From contig JAVTVY010020348.1 in assembly GCA_036873755.1 (NCBI GenBank), positions 19,259 to 83,258 on the forward strand: DNA of 64,000 nucleotides, in the 5' to 3' direction. The notes under the pieces are model-generated. The model searched no databases. It worked only from the letters and a program-made list of their open reading frames with translations, and was not told where the DNA came from. Source of the stretch: Hanleya hanleyi. Taxonomy: Eukaryota > Mollusca > Polyplacophora > Lepidopleurida > Hanleyidae. The position numbers were made by a program, and so were the translations under genes. Shown here in pieces: positions 1 through 12,700 of the stretch. Numbering within the stretch: the stretch's first letter is position 1; each line of letters opens with the position of its first letter.

Positions 1-706
1 ATCGACAAAAAAATCCTAGTAGTACAGTTTTGGTGCTTTCATATAGGATCCTCTTAATATGAAATGAACAATAGAAGGAAGTAGAGCAAAACAGTTGCAA
101 AATCCATTTATGATAATAATAATCGATCTGTTTTCATTTTCAACATTGTTTGCATTGAACATGTTGAACCTTAGTGATTATCTATATTGTTTATCAGCAA
201 GTTGAATGCATAAAAGCAATGTCAAGTCTAAAAACAGGCACCGGTACTTGTTTTAACAGGTTGCTTTAACCAGATGTGGGTAACTTCAGACAACTTAGTT
301 TTGTGGTTGACATTCTCTCTATTTATTTCTTACTTAGTACATAATATTTCAAAGTGTGACCCATCACTGGTACCACAATGTACCACATAGTGACCACTGA
401 CAGTCACCATAGTTTTATATAAAATTTTGATGATTTGTACCAGAGTGGTAAGGTTGAGGTTCAAGTGTGCAAATTTTCTTCTACTGTTTGCCAGAAAGCA
501 AGCAAACTTTTCCCTCTCATTTCCGTCAACCGAACAGCTACAATATTATAAAGGGCATACCTTTTCTGGATACTGTCTAATAAGTAACAATGTAAATAAC
601 ACTTGCTTGGTAATCGTTGATTATTTAAATATGCTGTTTGGAAAGAATTATTTTCTGTAGTTCAGCTCAAAAAAAGTCATTCCTGCTGTTATTTTTTTTC
701 TTTCAG
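1..706 (+). other. TPCN2 intron, partial
   Basis: No coding exon of the channel was recognised here. The stretch is AT-rich and ends in a pyrimidine-rich tract (TTTTTTTTCTTTCAG) that is the 3' splice site of the first visible exon. The exons for IS1-IS4 and the N-terminus must lie left of the window. A 77-codon open frame at 427-660 has no recognisable content. Confidence 0.7.
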
Positions 707-779
707 TGTGTTGTTGTTGCTGGCCTTTCACCTCTATGTGTTCACCCTGTTTGGTATGCTTCTCTTCCCTAAACCCAAG
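707..779 (+). CDS. TPCN2: TPCN2 exon w1: IS5
   Basis: The exon starts with one base finishing an upstream codon, then encodes a hydrophobic helix containing FTLFGMLLF, equivalent to IS5 of TPC2. The donor is GTAATG. It is the first exon visible, not the first of the gene. Confidence 0.9.
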
Positions 780-3700
780 GTAATGTCACACAGAAAAATC
801 ATATAATAATTATTTTAGAAGGCCTAGGGTGTTCAATATTCAGTTGGGTGAGGGAACTCCACGATGTGCATATGCAGGAAAATTTTTAATGCCTAATACC
901 AGTACGAAGCTTGAGCCAATTAGAAGCACCTGTGACCTCATAAGCTCACCAGTCAAATTTTCACAATCGCATCTCACAGAATTTGGATCAGTGAATGAGA
1001 AAAGGAAATATCGAGCTTGCTAAAGAGAAAACACAGAGGTCACAACAACACTGACATAGATTGGCTATGGTTGAAAAAACCGAAAAAACAAACATGGCGG
1101 CAGGAGCAGGAGGTATATTTTTTACTCTCCTGGTTTTACTCTTATTTTATCGACTTTACGTACCAAAACGACCTCTAAATTCAACAAGTGATGTTTTTAA
1201 ACCGGATGATCTAGGATTTTATGCTTCAGTGGACCAATGGAGAACGCATTTGTGTGAATCAGTCCTGTCAAAATGTGGATCGAATTTACGATTACAACCC
1301 AAGTCAATTCGCCATATCAGGGCAAAACACCGGAATACAGGAATAACAAAGGGCCAGAAATACCTTGTAATTATAGGACTGCTTATAGCTGGGGATATCA
1401 ATCCCAACCCGGGTCCCGAACAGGACTTGTGTGGCTCGTGTGTGAGGCCCGTGAACATCGATCACCTCACACTATTGTGTGAGCTGTGCGATGTTAGGTA
1501 CCATTCAAATTGTATTGTTTTCGGTTCACCGGAAAACAATGGGTTACTTGACCCCGGCGTTCAATGGCTGTGTCATTTGTGTGACGAAATGGTTGAAAGA
1601 ATACCACAACAGAACGACACTACAATGGGAAATGAATTTAACTCTAACAACAGGCCATCAAATTGTAATACATGTACCAATACTATCGACAAAACTGAGA
1701 AATTGTGTCGATGCATTAGCTGTGCTAAAAACTGGCATGCCGAATGTTTGACCAGTGAAGAACTTGATACTATAAATATGTCCGAAACACTGCAAGGACA
1801 ACAAATTGAGTGGATATGTCAAAGTTGTTTTGATCAGATAGTGACGGAAAAACAAACGGAGACACCACCGGACATTGAGTCATTCGAGTTAGCAAAAGGA
1901 TTAAAGATTGCCCACTTGAATATTCAAGGTATAATGACCAGAGGCAAGCTGGACCAGTTGAAAATCATGTTACTAAAATGTAAGTTTGACATTATTTCTA
2001 TTACGGAAAGTAAACTGAATGACCTCATTGAGGACAATGATGTTTGTTTGCCCGGTTACGACACGCCATATAGACGAGACAGCTACAGAACACAAAATAA
2101 TGGTGGGGGAATACTCGTCTATGTGAAGTCTGGTCTAACTGTGTCACACAAGGAGAGGCGTGACCTCAACCCAAAGGATGTTGAATGTCTGACAGTTGAA
2201 TTGAATCAACCAAATACAACACCTTTGTTATTAACAACTGTCTACAGACCACCCGATTCCCTTGTGTCTTGGTTTGATCGTTTCGAACCGATCGTGGAGA
2301 AAATATCGGGTGAAAATAAAGTTCCAATTTTCATCGGGGATTTTAATGTCGACATGTTGAAGGAAACCAACCGGAATGGACGACTATCACAACTTATGGA
2401 TATGTATGATTTCAGGCAGGTAATCACTGAACCAACAAGAATTACTGAGCACACAGAAACCCTGATAGACCATATCTACTTTACTGATTCAGAAAGTTAT
2501 GTTGACGCTGGTGTCATTCCCATCGGGATAAGTGACCATCATTTAATATACACGGTGAGGAAAGTGCGTAAACAACAAAAGAAACAACAACATCACGTAC
2601 AAGTGAAGTTTCGTGATTATCGGAATCTGGACGAACAAAAGTTTCAGGACGATTTGAAAAAGATCCCATGGAGTATGATTGAAGGGTTCAGTGATCCTAA
2701 TGACGCATGGTATGCTTTTAATTCACTTTTCTTGAATATTGTTAACGAGCATGCGCCAATGAAGGAACGTAGAATTCGGGCTAATGTCGAAAACTGGATC
2801 ACAGCTGACCTTCTCTCAGAGATACATACACGTGACTATCTACACAATAAAGCCCTGAAATCTAAATCAGAAAATGACTGGAAAATGTACCGGGCCCAAA
2901 GAAATCGGGTGCTCGGGCTTCTTCGAAAAACTAAAGCTGATTTTGTGTCCGAAAATATAGAAGAAAAGAAAGACAACCCAAAAGAACTGTGGAAATTTTT
3001 AAAAGGCTTTTTACCAAAACAAACCAAGGCCTCTCCAGACTTTGTGATTGTGGACGGAGAAACTGTAACAGAAAAATCGGACATCGGAAACTGTTTTAAT
3101 GAATATTTTAGCACAATAGGCAGTGAAATCGGCAAACACTTTGACGACTCTCTTCCTCCAATGGAAAATCGGCTGCCCAATGACATCCATATACAAATTT
3201 CTCAACTTACCGAAGAGTTCGTATCTAGTCAAATACTCGGAATGTCAGCTGGTAAAGCCCAGGGCTTGGATGGAATTTCAATATCACTGTTAAAAAAATC
3301 TACGAATCACATATCTAAACCGTTAGCCTTCATTTTTATGTCCTCTACGGTCATGACGGTAGTAGATACATTATATAGGCATGAATTTCTCCCAGCAACA
3401 GTTTAAAGATAACCTTCCGCCGTCCGACCAACGTACACATCCTAAAGAAAGAGTTCTTGAGCTTATCCTTGATAGCGACTATATTTCATGTTTTTCGTGA
3501 TATTATTTTTCAGTCTTGGGTTTGTTACTTTGATAATATATATGTTACAATACTCAAGTACATCTTAAAATGTTGTCTTATAGCGTTTTACTTGTTTCAG
3601 TGTCTAAGTTCGCGCGTAAGGCGGCAGGGAGGTTGTCCTCGGTCTCGAGTGATTTGACTTCACCAATGCTGCGAACCTATTCTTTTTTCAGGCGACGTCT

Positions 3701-6700
3701 TAGTTCAATAGAAACGCTATATAGTGCATTATTTTAACCACTAACTTAATCTCCCGCTCTTGTTTGTAATGTTTTCATCAAATTAGTCTTGACAAACCGT
3801 GTTGCTAGACATGTTAATTTTATGCATTGGTACTAAAATCGAGCGCCTCGTTTTCCAGTGGTTTTGTTTTGCTCTCCGCGATTACAGCTTAGTTTGTAGC
3901 CCCTCAGTCGTGTACGCTGATTACAATACACTCTCTCCCCTTTCAATGCTGAATTAAGCTACACTCGGTAGATTTCTATGGACGGGTCAGGGGCACGGTT
4001 CTATGTTTAGGCAGGCTGCAGGTCAGTCTAAAATAGTGAGATCAGCAGGGAGACAGGGTGTGTTTGTGGCGAAAGTTTTTTTTCTAAAACTGGGATCTGA
4101 TTCTTCAATGAAATAGATGTGCATTGCACTGAAAGCGTAATAATGTTTCATTAATGTAGAAAGTATAAAGAGTGTCGTTTATTCGAGCAGAAGATCCCGA
4201 GAGAAGCAATGTCTTTTGTTGAAAGATATCTTCCACAACCTGTTGCCCCCTTCCCCCAAGTATTTGGGTCATAGCATATTAGTAGGCTCTACTGATAAGC
4301 TGACCATGCAGTTGTCCACGTGCTATCCTTTTGACGTTAGATTCAGACTTTCAGAAATACCACTGCGCAGGAGAATGGCAATAGCAGGGGTTTACGTGGA
4401 GTACGATACTATAAATATCTGGCACATTATCTTCTGTGTAATGTATGAAAACATGGGGTATATAAGATATTTAGTGGTAATTAATTGATTCAAAATTACT
4501 ACTAAGTTCATTATTTCAGGTTACCATGCTATTCATAATACAATAATACATAATGCTACCTTTATGTGAATTGCCCTTCATCGTAACCCTCGCCATTCCG
4601 CAGAGCACTCTCCGCATATGCGATCGCCTGTGTTATATTATTGCGACGATGAGCAATCGCCAGCGGAAGAATAACCTTCATGCTGGAGAGCGACAGACAT
4701 CCAATTGAAGACCTGCAGATTGGATTTCGGTTCATGGAAAAGTGCATTTGTGCCGACCGTTGTAATGCAAGCAGACAAACACAACATCAGAAGCTGTCTC
4801 TCTTATTAAAACCAAATATAAGAATAGGCAGTTCAAGGAGACGTATTGGGCTTTTCCAGAAATTATCCAGACCCCCCTGTGGAAGAGGTTGGATGGATTT
4901 TTTTTTCAGCCTGAAAAATTTGGATGGATTTTTTTTCCAAGTCCAAAACCCTGGATGGATTTTGTGGGAGACGCGAACAATCTGGACGCATTTTTTCTGA
5001 AAACCAACCCAAGGCAGAGAGGTTGTCTTTATTAAGAAGCTGAATATTTTATTCAAGTTCATGAATTCCTATGTGAATCATTATACAGTTTTGTACATCA
5101 GGATAAGAATAATATTTTTCTACATTTGAAATGGATAGTGTGTCGATCACTGTTGTAACTGAATCCCTTCAGCCTCTGATATTTAGACCACCCAACTATG
5201 CCTGGCAACTGCATTCTGTGAAACTGACACAGACTCCAGAAATAAAAGCAGTATATAGTCAACTTCCTACAGATATTGCAAAACTTACCACAGATTCAAA
5301 GCCAACAAAACTACTGGAAACATTAGGAGATGGAAATTGTTTTTATAGAGCCCTATCTCTTGCTGTAACTGGCATGACTGGTGATGAGAATTATCACTTC
5401 CTCATCAGGAAACACCTATCTTCCCATATGAGTATGATTGGTAACAAATTTCTAAAAAAAAAGCCTGGTTGCAGATGCTGCTTTGTTGAATGAGAAGATT
5501 TCTGATTCAAGGGTCAGCTGCACTTGGGCAACAGAAATGGATATATTCAACGCAGCATCCTTTTTGATGTGAACATATATACTTGCCACCAAACTAGACA
5601 AGGATATATTTGGAGCAGATATTTCCCGGAGTTTCTAGTTTCTATATTTTGCTAGTACTTAAAGAAAATGCCATTTTCGTTCAATAGTAGGAAAATATAG
5701 TATATATGTATAAAATTGTGGGAGTTACCACTGGTTCAAAATTATCTCCCAGGTTAAGAGATAGGGCCCTGCATGGTTCAAAACACTACCCAGCTGAAGG
5801 CCTGTGTCACTGCACAGGCCGGCTCTCCTTTGCTTCTCAGTGAAAAGTGGAAGTGGCCCATTATAATCAACACAATTTATTAGCAATTCAGTCGAACTCT
5901 TAACTTCCTCTTTCGTGGATTTGTATTCGATTGGTCCGACACTAGAGCCTGGTCTAAATCACTTAAATTTTCATCGTGCACATCATGGATATCTGTTTTG
6001 ATGTTGGATTCCAATAATGTCCTGGACTGGTCTTTCTTCAGGGGCAAAACAAGTAATATGTAGCACTTAACTCCTCTGTAAGGACGTCGGAAGCAGTACG
6101 GCAGGTACCGTACCAATTTGGTGCAAAAAACTAAAACTTGTGCAATGAATTAACACCTCACTGCCTATAATAATTATATCGGCCTGAATATGTCTAGCTT
6201 ACTTTACTTTACATATATTTTTCTAATTCAGCATCGCAGAAAACCACCATCGATTGCGTTTTCATGGTAAAAGGATTACGAAAGAACTGAAAATACACTT
6301 CATTGTAGAGTGATTTTATTCACCAGAAATCGCTCTGAACGCGTCTCCGGGGATCTAGACTCCAGGAGCTTCTGGGGTCCAGGCTGTCTCTCAACACTCG
6401 CCTGAAGTGCTATTATAGTAGTACCCCCCCCCCCCCTCTGTCTCATAAGGCCGTACCACTTCCAATTTGCTTCCAACGCCCCTGCTCTGAGATGGTTCAA
6501 TCATATTTTATTACCAGGAAACCATGACAATATTTCATTGAAATAAAGGAAATAAAGAAATCATTATAGACATATTACATACCCGGTGGGTCTATCCTTT
6601 ATGAACCTTTAAATGACACTAATACCCATCTCCCATCAAAGTCGCCGCCTTTGAATATACCCTACATGATATCACCCTCGGCACCAGGAGGGCAGGTTTA

Positions 6701-9700
6701 ATAAGACTCTGTGAGTTTCCAGGGTGTAAAATCGTTGTTTAGAAAAGTTTTGCAATTTGGTTATCAGGGTAATCTAATGGTTAATACAAAAGACTGTCTC
6801 TTACTTGTTACATTAATTAGCATATGTATGGTACATTGCTTTGCTAAATATACATGTACTGGTATGGTATCTGATCTGATCCTTCTGTCTGATTAGTCAA
6901 GATACATAGTGTATGGTCAGTTGAATCCTGTAATTAGGCCAAAAAAAACTTGTTTCTGATCACCTCACACTTTTTTCTGCTGTATTATCTGCCTTGACTG
7001 ATATGAGAATTACCAGCCTTTGAGTTGTCTGTAATGCAATGGTATTATGGTCATGTCTGAGATTAGGTCAGCCCTCGTTTGTCTGCTTGCTTTTTACGTA
7101 AAGCCTCACTTGTGTAGAACCAAACAGGAAAATGGCGGATCTTGAAAACCACATTTTCCAGAGAAAAATCATGAAAGTAATGGAATTTCGTGTCTGATTG
7201 AATTTTGTTGCAAGTCATGGAAAACTGGAATGGAATTCGAAAATGTTAGGCAGGATTTTTTTTTTTACTGATTTTTGTTTGTTTGTTTTTTTTTTTAACC
7301 CTGGACGTAACACTGGGCATTTATTAGTCAATGACCCTGATTTCACGAAACTTTGCCCCTGCATTTTCATGTGGTCCCGGAATCACCGGGCGTAGATTAG
7401 GCCACGCTTGACGCTGATTGGTCAATAAAACAACTCGAAAACCTATATTTCAAGGGAAATTCACTTTTTATCAAACACAGTCAAACGACAGTCAGAGCAA
7501 CAGAAGTGCCCTGTGTTTTAATTCCGCCATAGCAAAAAGGCACGTGTTGTTGTTGTTCGACTTATTGACCAATCAGTGTCAAGTCTCGCCTTGAGCGCTG
7601 AACTGCAATAAAACAGAGATTGCCAAGTTCTTTTGAAGATGTAACAGTATTTTTAAGGTTGCTAAAATTCAGCGTCTTTGGATGATTTACGGCCCATATT
7701 TGACGGATTACAAGAATCTTTGGGTGACAGCATGCACAACAAGCCTCTATTATGGAATGAATTAGGATGCGAAATAAAGAGGTAAACAGATTTCCGTAAA
7801 AATGTACACAGATTATGTCAAGTATTATTAACAGCATTGTACGCTGATAAGCAGCTTGTATCACTGACGTCCCTACTCTCCTTGTTTCCCCCGCTGGTTC
7901 ACATCGCCAAGTTCGTGCCTCTTGGCACCCAATCGCCGTGCCGTAATAGCTCGGAGATAACCAGATTCCTCATACTAACCACGATTGGATAACTACCTCA
8001 CGTGATCGAAATTACGTCATGCCTTCATGATAATGAGATCACCACTCTCACGTAATGTGGAAGTCATGCCAATATTTTGACAGCGACACGCCCTCTTATC
8101 GCATCTCTCAAAGGAACTTTTCTCCGTCTTTATTACAGTCAACATTCAATTCAAAATCTGAAACAATTGAACGATGTTTTTACGTTACCATTCTAGGCAG
8201 CTTGATTTCCTTATATACTCATGACGATAAAGCGTGGTCTTATCAGTGGGATATTAACAACATTTGCAGGGAGTTATTTGTTAATTATTTGAAGGTATCA
8301 GTGAACAAATGTTTGCAATCAGTTGACGAACCTTACAAAACAATGGAGGAAGTTATCCAAAAATCTGTTCATTCTAACTCAGAAATTAACGTAATAAGAG
8401 CTGTTTTGCCGTCCGTTTATTGTTAGTTTTGCCGTTAACGACATATGAACGTTTGAGAAGGGAGACAACTCATATTGCCAAGACTCTTCCGTAAGAGTGA
8501 TATCCATTGGTCATTGGTGTTTGACCTGTGCAGAGCGCCCCCTTACGGCCAAGAGGCGCGAAATATGCGATGTGAATCAGCGGGGGCAACAAGGAGAGTA
8601 GGGACGTCGGTGATACAAGCTGAATAGTATGAGCGTAACAGCATTGATGCTCATTCAATTTATGTACCAGTTTCGTTCCCGTCCGAAAATTATTTTTATA
8701 TTGATGGATCTTCATTAAAATACAGCTGTGTTGTCTCATATCTGCAGATATCGCAAAAGATCTACTTATACTTTATTTCTCTCAAACGAGGCCGTGATTC
8801 GATTACTGTCACTGGATACCTGTACATGCATGAATGTATAAACTGAGACATATGATCTCGCTGCATTATTACATTCCAGCTGGATGGGAGGTGAAGCCTG
8901 TTCTGAATTCGTAAACCGAAATCCATCCGTATTCATTTACCCCAAATTCGCTATGGTAAATTCACTAGCAGATTCAGTAGTAGATTACATCCCAAAGCCT
9001 ATAGGCTCTAGTTAATTTGTCTTTGTCGACTGGCATATTTGTAGATGACTGGAAATCAGCTAGGGTTACCCCTCTGTACAAAGCTGGGGATGTTACTGAT
9101 ATAGGCAATTACCGCCCTATTTCCATCTTACCGATTGTGAGCAAGATAATAGAAAGACATGTACATAACTGTTTTTATGATTTTTTAAATAACAACAACT
9201 GTTTTATCCAAAATCAATCCGGTTTTAGACCAAATCATTCATGTGAAACAGCTCTTACCAGTATGGTTGATAGATGGTTAAGAAATATTGACGAAGGTCT
9301 TTTAACTGGTGTTGTATTTTTAGACTTGAGAAAAGCATTTGACACTGTCAATCACGCTGTTTTATTGCACAAATTATCTTTTTATGGTGTACAGGGGCCT
9401 TTATTGAAATGGTGCCAGTCCTATTTAATGGATAGAAAGCAATGTGTAACCTGGAAAGGCACCACTTCAAATTTTATGAATGTAAATATAGGTGTCCCAC
9501 AAGGGTCGATTTTAGGACCGTTATTTTTCATATTATATATTAACGATCTCCCTGACATTTTAACATGCTCAAGTCTAGATTTGTATGCAGACGATAGCTC
9601 CCAGTCGTGTAGTGGGAAAAATGTAACTGAAGTAGAAATTAAGCTCAACACTGATCTGCAAAATATTCAGAAATGGATGTTCCTAAATAAATTGAGTCTG

Positions 9701-12700
9701 AATATATCTAAAACTAAATGTATGCTTATAGGGTCCGCACAAAAGCTGGCTAGATCACTTCAACTATCGGTTACATTGGACAACATTCCAATAGAAATTG
9801 TGACAGAATTTAAACTTCTAGGCATTGTCATCGACCATACTTTAACATGGCAAAATCATCTGTCGCAACTCTGTAAAAAGATATCAAGGAAACTTGGTGT
9901 TTTAAGGCGCATGAGTCATTTTATGCCTCGCAATACTCTTGTTTTACTGTACAATGCACTTGTCTTCCCGCACTTTGAATTTTGTTCTACCGTTTGGGGC
10001 AATGTTTCAAATCAACTCTCTATCAATATGTTGTATAAACTCCAAAAAAGAGCTGCCAGAATCATTCTCAAGCCCAAAGACTTTTTAACTCCCACGGCTG
10101 ATCTTTTTAACGTACTGAACTGGATGCCAATCCAACATAGAATCTTATACAAAAGAGCCGTTTTGGCATTTAAAGTTTTTAGAAACATTGCCCCACGATA
10201 TCTAAATACTTTTACATTTGTTACATCTGTACATAGCTACAACACACGTGCTGCTCAACGTGATGCTTTATATTTACCTACACATCGTACGCAGTATTTT
10301 AAAAGAAGTTTTATCTACTCCGCAAGTATTTTATGGAATACCCTAAGCACGTCTATTAAAAATTCCGCCAACGTTCAGTCGTTTAAAAGAGCATATCTAA
10401 AATCATACTTTGAACGCTGAATCGATCCTGTTGCTATGATGCTTAACTCTAGTCATATTATCCACTTTATTTCATTATATTTATCCATTTTATGACTGTC
10501 GTACACTGTATATTTTAATTCATTTTTAATTTTTTATTATTATTTTTTATTTATTTTTGTGTGTTTTTTTTAATTATTATTATTTTTATTTATTTATTTA
10601 TTTTTTTCCCCAAGTAATATTATAATCAGTTTTACTAATATTGTATATATGTTTTAAACGCAGGGCCGCAATGTAAACTAGTTCTTCAACTAATTGTGTA
10701 ACCCTGGATAAATAAAGGTTCTATCTATCTATATCTATCTATCTATCTATCTATCTATGTACATCTAGCTGCAAAACAAGTCGTGGGAAAATGAGGTTAC
10801 CATCCTCTGTACTCGTATACCAGGGCAGACAGGCCCAGGCAAATCTCTGTCTAGATTTGATTTTGACTAGGTTTGTGCAGACAGTTTGAGTTTCATACAT
10901 ACTAAATGGATGAACCCTATTCTGTTATAGATTTACAAATAAACATGTCTATGTCTATGTCTCTATTACAGGATGATAACGGAGGATCAGCAGGAAACAG
11001 CTCTGATCTCTGGTTTGATGACCCTAATGGTACAAACGACACCAATGTTGACCCTTCTGTAAGATAATCACCTCTCATTTCATATACACTTATGTCTATA
11101 GATGCACCAGTTTATGTCCAGCTTGTGTATTTTGTGATGAGTTTGAAATCTTACTTTCAATCCTGCCACAATGTAAAATCAACATTTATCATTGAAAGAT
11201 TATGTTAAATACATTAACAGGTTAGGGGAATCCTGCTCTCTAAAATAAAGGTAAAAAGGGTTGTTTTCGCTCAATAAATCAGTTCACATAATGAATTCAG
11301 CAAAATCCTCTTGAGGTGCATACAGACATATCTATCCGCATTAAATGGTAGTAAAAAAGTAAATTGTCATCTATCTAATTTGCATAATAATAGGCCAAAC
11401 ATCCTTCGCGCTGTTTAAACAACATTGGCTGGTTCTTCACATGGCAAAATAATTTTATGACATGGAACAATAGATAAATCAATGCGCCTGAAATTTTGAT
11501 GCATTGGTTAAGAAGGAATCAAAAGTTATTGAGCAAAAACGACCTTTTTTTACCTCCATTTTAGACAGCGGGATTGCCCTAACCTGATTAAATACCTTTA
11601 CAAATACAACTTTAGAGCAAAGTTTTATGTTTTCTGAGACTAAGCATTTATTGTAGGTAAAAACTTCCATATTGCGATGTTTTTGATATTGACAGAAAGA
11701 AGAGGGGAGTCACTATTTCCGTACTCTGACTGATTCACTGTTGAACCTTCTTGTTCTTCTGACGACGGCTAACAATCCTGATGGTATGTCAGTACATCCT
11801 CTAATCTATCTGGATCATAGTGCTATTGTGGACGTGTTTTACAGGTTATTCTCGTGTAATTTCTAAGAAAATGAACTTTTTTGAATGAAACTTAACATCA
11901 GTTTCCTGATGGAGGATGATCAGGTTGAATTTGTCTACAAAATTGGGAGTGATTGGAGTTTATTAGGGTGATTGGAACTAGAGGATTTTACTGTATTGGT
12001 TGGTTTGTTGGTTTATGCGAGTCTTCTTGGACAGGTTACACTCACCAAAAATTAAAATCGAGTGTTGTAGTCTTTTTATATAGTTTTCAAATGATACCAT
12101 TCTTTAATGTCTTTATCAGTGTCAAATTCACATGCTTGGGTTAACTACATGGGGTGAGCGATAGTTTACTGTGTTTATTCTATGTTATTTAAGAAATACA
12201 CAAAACAACGTTGTTAAGGAAGATGTGATTGATAAAATGTGTTACAAAATATGCACAAAAACTCTTGTGATCCGCATGAAAATTTGACATTTGAAAGCCA
12301 CTGATTATCTCCCTTGGAATATAAGGCCAGTTTGGTTTCAGTGTTGGTGTAAAGTGTGTGCTGTGCTTGGCAAGTCCAATGCAATTCATGCTGTATCAAC
12401 CTTCCATTGGCACTGTTCCTATTATGTTGCACACATCACCAAATCAGAGGGTGATAATTTAGGCAGGTTTTCAAGTTGACGGGTTCCTGTTGCTTCAATG
12501 CATTTTGCTGAGGAGCAACAGGAACTTGATAATGTGATGTCTTAGCACTGTAATATCACTTGTCTTTATTGCACCATGTAAGCGTCCTGTCTGTGTCTTG
12601 TGCGCTCTCCTCAGTGTATATAGCTGAAATATTGTTGAAAGCGACATTAAATTCTATTCACTCACTCTCTCACTCACTCAAGTTTACGCCAATTGCAAAT

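Larger units (their letters stand above)
3339..9011. mobile_element. 5.68 kb insertion splitting the LINE
   Basis: The LINE reading frame breaks at 3337/3338 and resumes in frame at 9014, so the intervening sequence arrived later. TTA is present at both edges (3336-3338 and 9012-9014), giving either a 3 bp duplication or insertion without duplication. The right end carries the palindrome AGCCTATAGGCT followed by CTAG. Inside are a broken OTU protease gene (5131-5638), a MITE (about 5660-5825) and an inverted-repeat element (7853-8621). A 3' hairpin plus CTAG plus an OTU gene suggest a Helitron/Helentron-type element, but no Rep/helicase was seen. The class is an inference. Confidence 0.6.
1067..10757 (+). 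mobile_element. CR1/L2-like LINE, split by an insertion
   Basis: The element has one long frame (PHD fingers, AP endonuclease, RT), a 3' UTR rich in A/T, an AATAAA at 10711 and a (TCTA)n tail at about 10720-10757, as is usual for the CR1/L2 group. It lies in the sense direction of TPCN2. Both coding halves are free of stops, so it is young apart from the 5.68 kb insertion. The 5' end was not delimited; it may begin up to about 250 bp before the first ATG. No target-site duplication was identified. Confidence 0.85.
780..10971 (+). other. TPCN2 intron w1, 10.2 kb, filled by a LINE
   Basis: This intron is made of a split LINE (about 1067-3337 and 9012-10757), the insertion that splits it (3339-9014), and about 200 bp of unique sequence before exon w2. 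Without these elements it would be a few hundred bases, like its neighbours. Confidence 0.85.

Noticed and set aside
1219..3232. Several frames of 65-116 codons on both strands within the LINE
   Set aside because: They are shadows of the long LINE reading frame.
5880..6116. 78-codon - strand frame as a transposase fragment
   Set aside because: No recognisable motif; too short to assign.
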